Assembly (NCBI RefSeq): GCF_017833415.1
Contig: NZ_JAFICC010000005.1
Location: 124,001 to 188,000, forward strand
Length of the DNA stretch: 64,000 nucleotides
DNA from: Flavobacterium sp. 1355
GTDB lineage: Bacteria > Bacteroidota > Bacteroidia > Flavobacteriales > Flavobacteriaceae
Direction: 5' to 3'
The notes beneath the pieces are model-generated. The model was given only the letters and a program-made list of their open reading frames with translations. It had not been told where the DNA came from and did no database searches. Below, one piece after another: positions 34,049-42,989 of this stretch (position 1 is the stretch's first letter; every line of letters starts with the position of its first letter). The position numbers were made by a program, and so were the translations under genes.

Positions 34049-35485
34049 ATGGAATCCCAGCAGTATATCAGACTCTCAGCGCTTAATGACATGATCCATG
34101 ATACGATCAGCGCAGGTTTTGCCTCGCAGCGTTTCTGGGTACTGGCCGATATCACGAATCATTCCTATAAAGCAGATAAAAAGATCCACTATTTTGAGCT
34201 GGTCGAAAAAGCGCAGGACGGCAATGCGATCACCGCCAGGATGATGGGAAAATCATGGGGCGCGGGAGCTGTTCGTATTGAGGAGTTTGAAAAAAATACC
34301 GGACAGGCCTTTACCAACAACCTGCATGTGCTGGTTCAGGTAAGCGTGGATTATCACCCCTTGTACGGTTTGTCTGTGAGTGTGCTGGATATCGACAGCA
34401 ATTTTATGCTGGGCATACTCGAGCAGCAGCGAAAGGCCACCCTGGAGCGCCTGGTCAGGGAAAATGATTTTATTCAAAAAGAAGGGGATGGTTACTCCAC
34501 GTTTAACAGCCGGCTGAGACTTCCGGCTGTAATCCAGCGGGTGGCTGTAATCTCTTCGAGCAGTTCGGCCGGAAATGAGGATTTCCGCCACACGATGCAG
34601 CATAATGATTTCGGGTACGCTTTCCGGATCGATGAATATTATACCGTTGTGCAGGGAGATAACAATGCCAGACTTTTTTTGACTAAACTCATTGAAATCT
34701 ATACTACCGGTATACCCTATGATGCCGTTGTGATTAACAGGGGCGGAGGGTCCCAATCTGATTTTTTGATCTTTGACAATTACAATATCGCAAGGGCAGT
34801 GGCCAAGTTTCCCATTCCGGTTATCACCGGTATCGGGCACCAGAAAAATATCAGTATAACGGACCTCATGGCCCATACCCCGACCAAAACCCCAACCAGG
34901 GCGGCAGAGTTTATCATTGCCCATAACCGAGGTTTTGAGCTTGGGATACTTTCGCTTCAGCACAATATTGTCATCAAATCACAGCAGCTTTTTCATCTCC
35001 ATTACAAAGAGTTAAGCGAGCTTAAAAACGCTATTTCCCGCAATGCAAAGGAATTGGTACAGAGGCACGGCGAAAAACTCACGCGTACCAACCATCAGAT
35101 TGCAAGTGGTTCAAGGGCTGTTTTGTATGACCACCACAAGAAACTTATGGTAACTGTACAGCAGCTGGCGCAGCGTCCGAGAATGCTGTTTCAGCAGCAA
35201 AAAAATGATTTACTGTATGTGAAAGACAGCATAAAAAATGCTGCGGGTGAGTATCTTCGCCGTGAGAAGCTTGATTTGGAGTACCACCATAAAAGCATCC
35301 GAATGATGTCTCCGCATAATATCCTTCGCAAAGGTTATGCTATTGTGAAAGTGCATGACAGAATTATCAGCAGCGCCGAGAACATAGAAGCCGGGCAGGA
35401 GATAGAAGTGATACTGAGAGACGCAAAACTTAAAAGCACCGTTAAAGAAAAAATACAATACGATGAAAGAGAAACTCACCTATGA
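34049..35485 (+). CDS. xseA: Exonuclease VII large subunit
   Basis: 478 residues. An N-terminal OB-fold (about 5-105, FWVLADITNHSYKADKKIHYFELVE in shortened terms FWVLADI to HYFELVE) is followed by the XseA catalytic domain (about 145-300) with VVINRGGGSQSDFLIFDNY, IPVITGIGHQKNISITD and TPTKTPTRAAEF. A long helical region comes after. The enzyme degrades single-stranded DNA from both ends together with XseB, in mismatch repair and removal of trapped topoisomerases. The small-subunit gene overlaps its 3' end. The setting beside RadC-like, helicase and translesion polymerase genes, with higher GC than the flanks, suggests an accessory copy rather than the housekeeping one. It starts at the first ATG after a TTTTG/TAGTACCTTAG promoter-like pair. 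Confidence 0.92.
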   Translation: MESQQYIRLSALNDMIHDTISAGFASQRFWVLADITNHSYKADKKIHYFELVEKAQDGNAITARMMGKSWGAGAVRIEEFEKNTGQAFTNNLHVLVQVSVDYHPLYGLSVSVLDIDSNFMLGILEQQRKATLERLVRENDFIQKEGDGYSTFNSRLRLPAVIQRVAVISSSSSAGNEDFRHTMQHNDFGYAFRIDEYYTVVQGDNNARLFLTKLIEIYTTGIPYDAVVINRGGGSQSDFLIFDNYNIARAVAKFPIPVITGIGHQKNISITDLMAHTPTKTPTRAAEFIIAHNRGFELGILSLQHNIVIKSQQLFHLHYKELSELKNAISRNAKELVQRHGEKLTRTNHQIASGSRAVLYDHHKKLMVTVQQLAQRPRMLFQQQKNDLLYVKDSIKNAAGEYLRREKLDLEYHHKSIRMMSPHNILRKGYAIVKVHDRIISSAENIEAGQEIEVILRDAKLKSTVKEKIQYDERETHL

Positions 35486-35669
35486 GGCGGCAAAGTCCGA
35501 GCTGACAGCCATTTCAAAAGAAATAGAAAGCGAAGAAATATCCGTTGACCAGCTGGCTGCAAAAGTCAAAAGGGCATCAGAGCTTATTGAGTTCTGCCAG
35601 GCCAGGCTTCAAAACACGGAAGCGGAAGTGAATAAAATCATCAGCAGGATGGAGAATCCGGAGCACTAA
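35463..35669 (+). CDS. xseB: Exonuclease VII small subunit
   Basis: 68 residues, the normal size for XseB. It has the conserved helical-hairpin pattern: LTYEAAKSELTAISKEIES, ISVDQLAAKVKRASELI and CQARLQNTEAEVNKII. Several copies bind the C-terminal helices of XseA to form the active nuclease. The start lies inside xseA (23-base overlap), so translation is coupled, which helps to keep the excess of small subunits in check. The stop is followed by a spacer of about 150 bases before the next small gene. Confidence 0.92.
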   Translation: MKEKLTYEAAKSELTAISKEIESEEISVDQLAAKVKRASELIEFCQARLQNTEAEVNKIISRMENPEH

Positions 35670-35822
35670 TAAAGTGCTGTCCAGGTGCGGAAATAGCCAG
35701 CCAATGGCCGCGAGAATAATAATGAAACTATCCATTTATTTTATAGAATGGTCAATTAGAATTCAGTAAATAATTTTATTTTTGATACCAGACAGCATCA
35801 GTATTATTTAAATTAAATTGAA

Positions 35823-36071
35823 ATGGAAAAGGGGATGAAGCTGAAGGTTCGAAAACAGCTTGACGGCAGGCAGCAGTCCAATATTATTAAATTAAAAGGA
35901 AGTCTGATCTCAAAGGGCTACACCCAGATCATACACATTTTGGACCAGGATGAGGAGTTTCATATCAATTCTTTTGATATTGAATCAGCAGCGGCCGGGG
36001 AAGTACAGGAATTTATCGCGGCATTTATTGCAAGGGAGCAGCTTGAGGACAGTGTATCTGTTTTCAAGTAG
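35823..36071 (+). CDS. Small hypothetical protein
   Basis: 82 residues, alternating beta and alpha: KLKVRKQLDGRQQSNIIKLKG, then GYTQIIHILDQDEEFHINSF, then EVQEFIAAFIAREQLEDSVSVF. There is no signal peptide or membrane segment. The family is not recognised. It follows xseB on the same strand after about 150 bases and converges with the helicase gene, whose stop is 58 bases away. Position suggests it belongs to the repair block, but nothing in the sequence shows a nucleic-acid function. Confidence 0.55.
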   Translation: MEKGMKLKVRKQLDGRQQSNIIKLKGSLISKGYTQIIHILDQDEEFHINSFDIESAAAGEVQEFIAAFIAREQLEDSVSVFK

Positions 36072-36128
36072 TGAAGTGTATTGCGGTATTATGAATTGTT
36101 ACCAGAATCTAAGGCGGCGTAATCGGTA

Positions 36129-38516
36129 TCAAAACTTCCACCATTTTTTATCCTTGCTTTTAACCGTATCGGCAGCAGTGTCTGCACTTAGATGCCCGCC
36201 TGCAGCAGCTTTTACATCTTTACCGAATTGCTGGTCCTCTGATGGCTCCGCATCTGAAAGGGCATTGAGGCCCTTCTCAAATGGATTTTTTTGGGACTTC
36301 AAATGGGATCGTAAATCCTGTGCAGCATCAGTACCAACCGTTTCATTGGATCCTGAAATGGAGTGGTCGGTTACTTTTTGCAGAAAGCGGAAATTAAAGT
36401 CAATTGGCTTTTCCCTGCCAATTTCAAAAAAGTAGATCGTGTATTGGTTTTTATCCGGATTGACTGCCCTGATTTGCCCTTTTTTAAATACAGAATGGAA
36501 AACCAGATCCCCGACAGCAAAAAGTTCCGTATTTTCAGCATCGGAGTTTCTGGACGGTACTTTGGAGGCCTGAAGGATTTCAGGACTTAATTTGCCTTTA
36601 CGGATGTAAAACTCCTCGCTGATTTCAAAGAGAAAACGCGATGGATATTTATTGAGCCCCGTGGTAAAATTATACCCTTCGGAGTCGGTGATGTAAAATC
36701 TTTTCTCGGCGCGGGTTACCGCCACATACGTAAGCCTTCTTTCTTCTTCAATCGCGCGGCTTCTTCTTTCTTTTATGGACAGCGCACTTGGCAGAACACC
36801 CTCAGTGAAACCGCAAAGGAAGACATACGGAAATTCCAATCCTTTTGAAATGTGGATGGTCATCAGTTTTACCTTGTCCTGATTTTCATTATGGGTGTCC
36901 AAGTCGGTGTAGAGTGCAATTTCCTGCAGATATTCTTCCACATTGACAGGCGCTTTATTTTCTTTTTCAAGCAGCAGCATGGAGCTGACCAGCTCCTTGA
37001 TGTTTTCCAGCCGGTCCTCATCGCCGTCTTTGCGGTACAACGCGGCCAGTCCGCTTCGCTCCAGTATCTCTTTGACCAGGTCCGATATGGATTTTGTTTT
37101 GGCAAGCTCTTTAAGTTCAGCGATCAAATCCAGAAATTCAAAGGCCCCTTTTTTAGCCAGTTCCCTGTCAGTACTGTTTTGTTCAAGCGCTCTCAGAAGG
37201 GAAAGGTTCTGCTCGCGTGCCAGATGACTCAGGCGTTCCATAAACTTCCTGCCAAGACCGCGGGAGGGATGGTTGAACATACGAAGGAACGAAATATTAT
37301 CACCCGTGACAATAAGCCTTAAAAGGGACAAAACATCTTTTATTTCCTTTCTTTCAAAGAACTTAACACCTCCAAAAATGGTGTAGGGAATATTTTCCCT
37401 GATCAGGGACTGCTCTATGTTTCTGGAGATATGATTGGCGCGATACAGTATGGTGATGTCGGAGTACCTGGCCTTTTCGGTTTTAAGGATCTCCTTGATT
37501 TCCGAGGCTACCCAGAGCGATTCCTCAAAATCATTTTTGCCGTGAAAATGGACCACTTCAAACCCTGCAGGCTTTTCGGTAATCATATCCTTGTCGATCC
37601 TGATCCTGTTGTTTTTAATAATGTGGTTTCCCACTTTCAGGATATTGGGCGTGGAGCGGTAATTCTGGTTCATGACGATAGTTTCGCAGTTGGGAAACAT
37701 TTTGTCAAAATCCACCAGGTATTCGGGTTTGGCCCCGCGCCACTCGTAAATGGTCTGGTCAGGATCGCCCACTACAAATAAATTCTGATGAATACGCGAG
37801 AGCATCTCCACAAGCTCAAACTGACTCTCGGAGCTGTCCTGCGCTTCATCAACCTGTATGTAATGCATATTTTCCTGCCATTTTACAAGTACCTCATTAA
37901 AAGTATTGAGGATATAAACGGTAAAATGTATGAGGTCGTCAAAATCCAGGGCATAATTTCTTTTCTGTTTATCCAGATATTTATGGAATACCTTAAGCGG
38001 TAAATCCTCGGTCTTTTCGCCCTCAAAACTTTTATTGGCCAGAATGTAGCTTAAATAGTCAGAGGTGCCTTTTGATTTGGAAATGAACTGCAGGACCTGT
38101 TTGAAGGTCAGGTTTTTGGAGTTGATGTCCAGTTCGTTAAATACCTCGCGCAGGATCGTCTTTTGATCTTCCGCATCCAGTATGATAAAGTTTTTGGGAT
38201 ACTGGATCTTGTTTATTTCCTCTCGCAGAAACCGCACGCAAAAACCATGATAGGTGGTGATAAGGCTCACGTCATAGGTATCGCCTATGAGCATTTTCAC
38301 CCTTTTTTTCATTTCCTGCGCTGCCTTGTTGGTAAAAGTCACACACAGGATATTGGAGGAATTGATCCCCAGCCTGTCCACGATATAGGCAAACCTGGAG
38401 GTCAGTGCTTTTGTTTTTCCTGATCCGGCCCCGGCAATCACGCGCACGTACCCCTCGGTAGTCATCACTGCCTGAAGCTGCTTTTGGTTAAGGTTCTCTA
38501 AAATCGGATCAGTCAT
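36129..38516 (-). CDS. UvrD/PcrA-type superfamily-1 DNA helicase
   Basis: 795 residues from the ATG giving MTDPILENLN; a start 17 codons upstream adds a segment unlike the family. Motifs in order: LNQKQLQAV (Q motif), Walker A AGAGSGKT (28-35), VTFTNKAAQEM, IQVDEAQDSSESQ (Walker B), GDPDQTIYEWRGA, NYRSTPNIL, TIHISKGLEFPYVFL and VAVTRAEKRFYI. The C-terminal GDLVFHSVFKKGQIRAV segment is Tudor-like, as in PcrA. It is a 3'-5' DNA helicase for excision or mismatch repair and removal of RNA polymerase or recombinase from DNA. It is the last gene of the minus-strand repair operon. It is probably an extra paralogue, since a housekeeping UvrD would be expected elsewhere. Confidence 0.92.
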   Translation of the reverse strand: MTDPILENLNQKQLQAVMTTEGYVRVIAGAGSGKTKALTSRFAYIVDRLGINSSNILCVTFTNKAAQEMKKRVKMLIGDTYDVSLITTYHGFCVRFLREEINKIQYPKNFIILDAEDQKTILREVFNELDINSKNLTFKQVLQFISKSKGTSDYLSYILANKSFEGEKTEDLPLKVFHKYLDKQKRNYALDFDDLIHFTVYILNTFNEVLVKWQENMHYIQVDEAQDSSESQFELVEMLSRIHQNLFVVGDPDQTIYEWRGAKPEYLVDFDKMFPNCETIVMNQNYRSTPNILKVGNHIIKNNRIRIDKDMITEKPAGFEVVHFHGKNDFEESLWVASEIKEILKTEKARYSDITILYRANHISRNIEQSLIRENIPYTIFGGVKFFERKEIKDVLSLLRLIVTGDNISFLRMFNHPSRGLGRKFMERLSHLAREQNLSLLRALEQNSTDRELAKKGAFEFLDLIAELKELAKTKSISDLVKEILERSGLAALYRKDGDEDRLENIKELVSSMLLLEKENKAPVNVEEYLQEIALYTDLDTHNENQDKVKLMTIHISKGLEFPYVFLCGFTEGVLPSALSIKERRSRAIEEERRLTYVAVTRAEKRFYITDSEGYNFTTGLNKYPSRFLFEISEEFYIRKGKLSPEILQASKVPSRNSDAENTELFAVGDLVFHSVFKKGQIRAVNPDKNQYTIYFFEIGREKPIDFNFRFLQKVTDHSISGSNETVGTDAAQDLRSHLKSQKNPFEKGLNALSDAEPSEDQQFGKDVKAAAGGHLSADTAADTVKSKDKKWWKF

Positions 38517-38696
38517 TTGTTTTCTACTATGGGGAAGACGGCATTTTTGGGACAGTATCAGGCGCATTTTAAATCTTGAGATGAACCAAAATCCTGAAAA
38601 GAATCCATTATAAAAATACTAAATTCTTTCAGGATTAAGGTGTAATGATCATGCAAGAATTAAATGTCGGACAGTTTTCCGTGATCTCCGGTTTTT

Positions 38697-38876
38697 TTAG
38701 GGTTTCTCTTTATGATTTTTCAACAATTCGCGGGCCTGTTTGAGCCCGGTGGCTATTGCAATTCCTTCCTCCACGCCGTCCTGAAGCAGGGCATTGGCTA
38801 TTTCTACTGCCTTTTCCCTTAGCTCAGCAGGCTGGTTTTTATAGGATGGGGGATAATCCCCGTTGTGCCATGGCAT
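38697..38876 (-). CDS. Small conserved hypothetical protein
   Basis: 59 residues (MPWHNGDYPPSYKNQPAELR, then EKAVEIANALLQDGVEEGIA and IATGLKQARELLKN). The W-H-N-G-D-Y-P-P-S-Y-K-N opening and EGIAIATGLKQA segment are familiar from many small bacterial proteins of unknown function, often found near DUF3606 or stress genes. It is helical with no membrane segment. It starts two bases after the stop of the DUF3606 gene, so the two are coupled in one operon ahead of the helicase gene. Confidence 0.75.
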   Translation of the reverse strand: MPWHNGDYPPSYKNQPAELREKAVEIANALLQDGVEEGIAIATGLKQARELLKNHKEKP

Positions 38877-38878
38877 GA

Positions 38879-39058
38879 TTAATTATTTTCTGCCAGATAG
38901 TCCCTGACGTCATCCACTTTTGTGCCTGCGGCTCTCACGGCACTTTTTAATGTTTCCTGCGGTACATTGAACTTTTCAGACCAGTACTGCACCTCATAGG
39001 ATTCGTTTATATTGATTTGCGAATCATCTGCTTTTCCTGTTTTTGTTTTATCATCCAT
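38879..39058 (-). CDS. DUF3606 protein
   Basis: 59 residues from the internal ATG giving MDDKTKTGKADDSQININE. The longer frame starting 12 codons upstream is less likely because the family begins here. The pattern D-D-S-Q-I-N-I-N-E-x-Y-E-V-Q-Y-W-S-x-K-F and the closing AAGTKVDDVRDYL define DUF3606, a short helix-rich family with a putative HTH-like fold and unknown role. It is tightly linked to the next small gene. A 7-base inverted repeat with a 10-base gap (39093-39116) lies just upstream and may be an operator. Confidence 0.8.
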   Translation of the reverse strand: MDDKTKTGKADDSQININESYEVQYWSEKFNVPQETLKSAVRAAGTKVDDVRDYLAENN

Positions 39059-39092
39059 GATTTTTGCATTTAATAGTTTAGCTAAAGTTACC

Positions 39093-39116
39093 ATAACAGT
39101 GAAAGAATCCTGTTAT
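39093..39116. promoter_or_regulatory. Inverted repeat upstream of the DUF3606 gene
   Basis: ATAACAG, ten bases, CTGTTAT, centred about 45 bases before the DUF3606 start codon. A 17-base centre-to-centre distance would fit a dimeric repressor. No second copy was found, so this is tentative. Confidence 0.3.
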
Positions 39117-39252
39117 AGGATAATCGCTGATTTTTACAGGATTGCAATGATAAAGAGCAGCATAATGTTCAGGTTCCATAGCGCTCTTTGGCGAAACAAG
39201 AATGATCCGAGGGAAAAACGAAATCACGTTCCGGCCATTCAATGCCAATGTC

Positions 39253-39891
39253 TTATCTCACCTGACGGAAGGTAAGATTGATTCTCGGCAGCACATCCCT
39301 GGGGGTTTTGGGCACCTGATGTTCCCAATAGGTATTCGTATGGCCCGCCATCAGCAGAAAGGTACCATGGTGCAGCGGGATTTCAATTGGCGCAAGGTGT
39401 TTGAGGGTTTTATGGCGCAGACGGAAAAGGCGTGTTTCCCCAAAGGTTACCGATGCGATGTTCATGTCCTTGTTGGTGCTGCTGGTTTTATCGCTGTGCC
39501 AGCCAACCCCGTCACTGCCGTCACGATAGAGATTAAGCAGTACGGCATTAAATTCAATATGGGTATGCTGCTGCACACGCTGGCGGATCTCAAGGAGCTG
39601 AACCGGCCAATCGGGGTTTGATTTCCGGTCAGTCCTGCTGGTTTCCCCATACCATGATATCATTCGGGGGGCCGTAACCACCTTGTCGTACATCGGCATT
39701 TCATATTCCCTCCACTGGGTGGTATGGTATAAAAAATTATAGTAATAATCGGATTCTTCCTTACTGAAAAAATTATCAATCAGCATCAGATCCGCATCAG
39801 GGACGTCAAATACTCTTTTGCCGCCTTTGCCTGATGAAAAAATTTCGGTATCATCAAATAGCATCATTTTCATAAGTTTTAAATTGTTCAT
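39253..39891 (-). CDS. AlkB-like 2-oxoglutarate/Fe(II) dioxygenase
   Basis: 212 residues of the AlkB/ALKBH2-3 type. Fe(II) ligands are His132 and Asp134 in GVGWHSDKT, with His191 in YWEHQVPKT. The 2-oxoglutarate arginines are in PRINLTFRQV. The nucleotide-recognition lid is represented by PRMISWYGE and LLNLYRDGSDGVG. The family removes methyl or etheno groups from damaged bases by oxidation. It sits 40 bases downstream of the DnaE-type polymerase gene in an operon with a Y-family polymerase, so it is part of a damage-response unit. The start gives a length normal for the family. Confidence 0.9.
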   Translation of the reverse strand: MNNLKLMKMMLFDDTEIFSSGKGGKRVFDVPDADLMLIDNFFSKEESDYYYNFLYHTTQWREYEMPMYDKVVTAPRMISWYGETSRTDRKSNPDWPVQLLEIRQRVQQHTHIEFNAVLLNLYRDGSDGVGWHSDKTSSTNKDMNIASVTFGETRLFRLRHKTLKHLAPIEIPLHHGTFLLMAGHTNTYWEHQVPKTPRDVLPRINLTFRQVR

Positions 39892-39931
39892 TCTTTATAA
39901 AGCATTCCAAATAATCCCATAAAAGAGGTTC

Positions 39932-42900
39932 CTAATGGCTCATCCGGAGCCTCGGCAGGTTGATTTCGTGTTCCTGCGGGTAGGGCTGGCGGTCGGTCAT
40001 TGACACATCCTCGCGCAGCTGTCCATGCACTTTGAACTGCCGCTCATCAGAGTTCGAATACCGGGGATCGGCAATGAAAGGCATCTTGGCCATTTTGCTA
40101 ACCGTGATAGTGGGGAAATGATAATCCACTTCCACATGTCCCAGCAGCAGGTAACAGCCCCCGCCCTGAAAAGGATATTCCTTGAGACTTCCCGTGAAAT
40201 GGGCCGTATCAAAGAGTTCCCCTTCGGCATCAATCCAGGTACCGAAGTACATGGCGCCCATCTTGGTGGGTACATGCTTGCGGGATATCAGATAGGCCAG
40301 CATGCGGACTGTTTTTTTATGGTGTTTCAAAAGGTCTTTTGCCATTACATCACCGCGGAATCTGGTCTGCAGCAGGTCAAAGGGAGAGCACGAGACGGGA
40401 AAGCTTAAAAGCTCAATTTCATCAAAGGCATCTTCAAATTCGGAACGCTCCAGTTCCGGGAGTTTATATTCCTTAACGGGCTGCTGAATCAGCATCAGGT
40501 TCCTGTTCTCGGGTTTGAAATTCACCAGTATAAGGCGTGCTATGACCAGCAGCTGGTTTTTTGTCTTGCCCGTAAAACGGAAAGCACCGATGAAAATCAA
40601 GATCTGTATCCCTTCAATACCGATGGGAATGCGGTTGATGAAATCTTCCAGTGATTGGTACTGGCCATTATTTTCCCGTTCGGCCTGTATAAGCAGGGCT
40701 ATTTTTGATTCCAGGCTCTGCAGGTGCATAAACCCCAGATAGACATCCGAGCCGTAAAGCGTCGTTTCAAACTCGCTTTTGTTCACGCACGGATTGTGAA
40801 TGGAAGCCCCTGACATTCTCGCCTCGTGCACATAGACCTCTGTGCGGTAAAAACCGCCCTGATTGTTGATGACCGCGACCATAAATTCTATCGGGTAGTG
40901 CACTTTGAGATAAAGGCTCTGGTAGCTTTCCACGGCATAAGATGCCGAGTGGGCCTTACAGAACGAGTATCCGGCAAAAGATTCGATCTGGCGGTATATT
41001 TCCTCACTGAGTTTCTCCGGGTGTCCCTGCGCTTTACACGATGCAAAGAAATTATCCTTCACCTTTTGAAGTGCGGCCCTGGAACGTCCTTTGCCCGACA
41101 TGGCACGGCGCAGGATATCCCCGTCTGCAGCGGGCAGGCCCCCGTAATGCAGGGCAATCTTGATTACGTCTTCCTGATACACCATAATGCCATAGGTTTC
41201 CCCAAGCTGCTCCTGGAAGACCGGATGGAAGTATTCGAATTTATCGGGATGGTTATGGCGGAAAATGTATTCCTTCATCATTCCACTTTGGGCAACACCG
41301 GGACGTATGATAGAAGAAGCGGCAACTAAAGTTTTATAATTGTTGCATTTCAAACGGCGCAGGAGCCCTCTCATGGCCGGGCTTTCGATATAGAAACAGC
41401 CGATAGTTCTGCCTATTCCCAAAAACGCATTGCAGCTGGCCTGGTTTTTTGAAATCGAGGTATCGCGGATATTCAGGCGGATGCCGCGGTTTTTCTCAAT
41501 CAGTTTCACGCTGTCATCGATATGGCCTATCCCACGCTGGCTCAGGATATCAAATTTTTCAAGGCCGATATCCTCGGCTGTATGCATATCGAAAAGCACA
41601 ATTGGAAAACCCTTTGGGGGCATTTCAAGGGGCGTGTAATTGGTAATAGGCTCCTGGGAGATCAGGATCCCGCAGGAGTGCATGCTCCTTTGATTTGGGT
41701 ACTTTTCCAAAAGCATTCCGTATTCCTGAACCTGTTTGACAACCTTATTGGCGGAATGAAGCTCCATCGGATTTTTAGCCAGCACGTCAAGCTCTTCCTT
41801 GGGAAGCCCGAAAACTTTTCCCACTTCCCGGAAGATGGAACGGTATTTAAATTCCACATTGGTGCCGCAGAAAGCTACATGCTCATAACCATAACGCGAA
41901 AAAATGTATTGCAGAATGGTGTCGCGCTCCTTCCAGCTCCAGTCAATATCAAAATCAGGAGGGCTCTTGCGGTTCAGGTTTAGAAACCTTTCAAAGTATA
42001 AGTCCAGTTCCAAAGGACAGATATCCGTTATCCCTAAGCAATAAGCAATAATACTGTTGGCCCCGCTTCCCCTGCCGATGTGAAGGAAGCCCTGGGAGTT
42101 GCTGAATCGGATGATATCCCATGTAATTAAAAAATAACCGCTGAACTCCAGCTGGTCAATAACTTTAAGCTCCTTGAACATTCTGGATTTGGCCTCAGCA
42201 TTATGACTCCCATAGCGCCATTCCAGGCCCTGCCTGGCCAGGGTGGTCAAAAGGTTCATATCATCCTTGCGGTTATTGGTATAAAATTTCTTGTTTTTGG
42301 GCGTTGCAAAATCAAATTCAAAGTGGCACTGGTCAATGATCCTGAGAGTGTTTGCGATAATATGCGGGTACTGCTGATAACAGGACAATAATGTTTCCTG
42401 TGGTGCCATTACTTCGGAATCCGTGCAGTAATCATCCGCGGTAAGCCGCGATAAAACCAGGTTAAGGTCTATGGCCCGGAGTATTTTGTGCAGGTTGTAT
42501 TCCCGTTTGGTACGGAAGGTAACCGGCTGGAGAATGACCATTTTTTCCTGCCGTGTTTTCCACTGGGACAATACCAGTTTTTGAAGCTGTTCGGGACGAA
42601 TGCCGATGTATTCATTTTCCTTTAGCAGATCCGGCGCATTCCCGAAAGGATAAATAATAAAAACATCCTTAAAATCCGGAGCAGAGATTGGAAGGGTTGT
42701 TTTTTCAAAATTATGTCGGGTCAAAAAGCGGTTCATTTCGGCAAGACCGGATGCATTTTTGGCCAGACCAATGTAACGCAGCTGATACCCGCAGCGGAAT
42801 TCCATCCCTACAATAGGCTTGATACCTGCGGTCTCACATCCTTTTATGAAATCATAAATTCCCGTTACCGTATTAATGTCGGTAAGTGCCATAGCGGTGA

Positions 42901-42988
42901 CACCGCAGGCGGAAGCATGCGCAATTAAGTCCCCAAGGGGAATAGTGCCATAACGCAGGGAGTGGAAGGAATGACAATTGAGATACAT
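39932..42988 (-). CDS. DnaE-type (error-prone) DNA polymerase III alpha subunit
   Basis: 1018 residues, shorter than replicative DnaE and in the range of DnaE2/ImuC. An N-terminal PHP domain (NCHSFHSLRYGTIPLGDL, ALTDINTV) lacks several metal-binding His residues. The polymerase core has GRGSGANSIIAYCLGI and the catalytic aspartates in PPDFDIDW (344-350). Helix-hairpin-helix (IGIEGIQILIFIGAF) and OB parts follow. It is separated by one base from the Y-family polymerase gene. DnaE2 enzymes work with a Y-family partner in damage-induced mutagenesis; the usual third member, ImuA, is absent here. It is probably induced by damage and not the main replicase. Confidence 0.9.
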   Translation of the reverse strand: MYLNCHSFHSLRYGTIPLGDLIAHASACGVTAMALTDINTVTGIYDFIKGCETAGIKPIVGMEFRCGYQLRYIGLAKNASGLAEMNRFLTRHNFEKTTLPISAPDFKDVFIIYPFGNAPDLLKENEYIGIRPEQLQKLVLSQWKTRQEKMVILQPVTFRTKREYNLHKILRAIDLNLVLSRLTADDYCTDSEVMAPQETLLSCYQQYPHIIANTLRIIDQCHFEFDFATPKNKKFYTNNRKDDMNLLTTLARQGLEWRYGSHNAEAKSRMFKELKVIDQLEFSGYFLITWDIIRFSNSQGFLHIGRGSGANSIIAYCLGITDICPLELDLYFERFLNLNRKSPPDFDIDWSWKERDTILQYIFSRYGYEHVAFCGTNVEFKYRSIFREVGKVFGLPKEELDVLAKNPMELHSANKVVKQVQEYGMLLEKYPNQRSMHSCGILISQEPITNYTPLEMPPKGFPIVLFDMHTAEDIGLEKFDILSQRGIGHIDDSVKLIEKNRGIRLNIRDTSISKNQASCNAFLGIGRTIGCFYIESPAMRGLLRRLKCNNYKTLVAASSIIRPGVAQSGMMKEYIFRHNHPDKFEYFHPVFQEQLGETYGIMVYQEDVIKIALHYGGLPAADGDILRRAMSGKGRSRAALQKVKDNFFASCKAQGHPEKLSEEIYRQIESFAGYSFCKAHSASYAVESYQSLYLKVHYPIEFMVAVINNQGGFYRTEVYVHEARMSGASIHNPCVNKSEFETTLYGSDVYLGFMHLQSLESKIALLIQAERENNGQYQSLEDFINRIPIGIEGIQILIFIGAFRFTGKTKNQLLVIARLILVNFKPENRNLMLIQQPVKEYKLPELERSEFEDAFDEIELLSFPVSCSPFDLLQTRFRGDVMAKDLLKHHKKTVRMLAYLISRKHVPTKMGAMYFGTWIDAEGELFDTAHFTGSLKEYPFQGGGCYLLLGHVEVDYHFPTITVSKMAKMPFIADPRYSNSDERQFKVHGQLREDVSMTDRQPYPQEHEINLPRLRMSH

Positions 42989-42989
42989 T

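Noticed and set aside
34253..34963. 236-codon minus-strand open frame inside xseA
   Set aside because: It is the antisense shadow of a well-supported gene; long antisense frames are expected in this GC-richer region.
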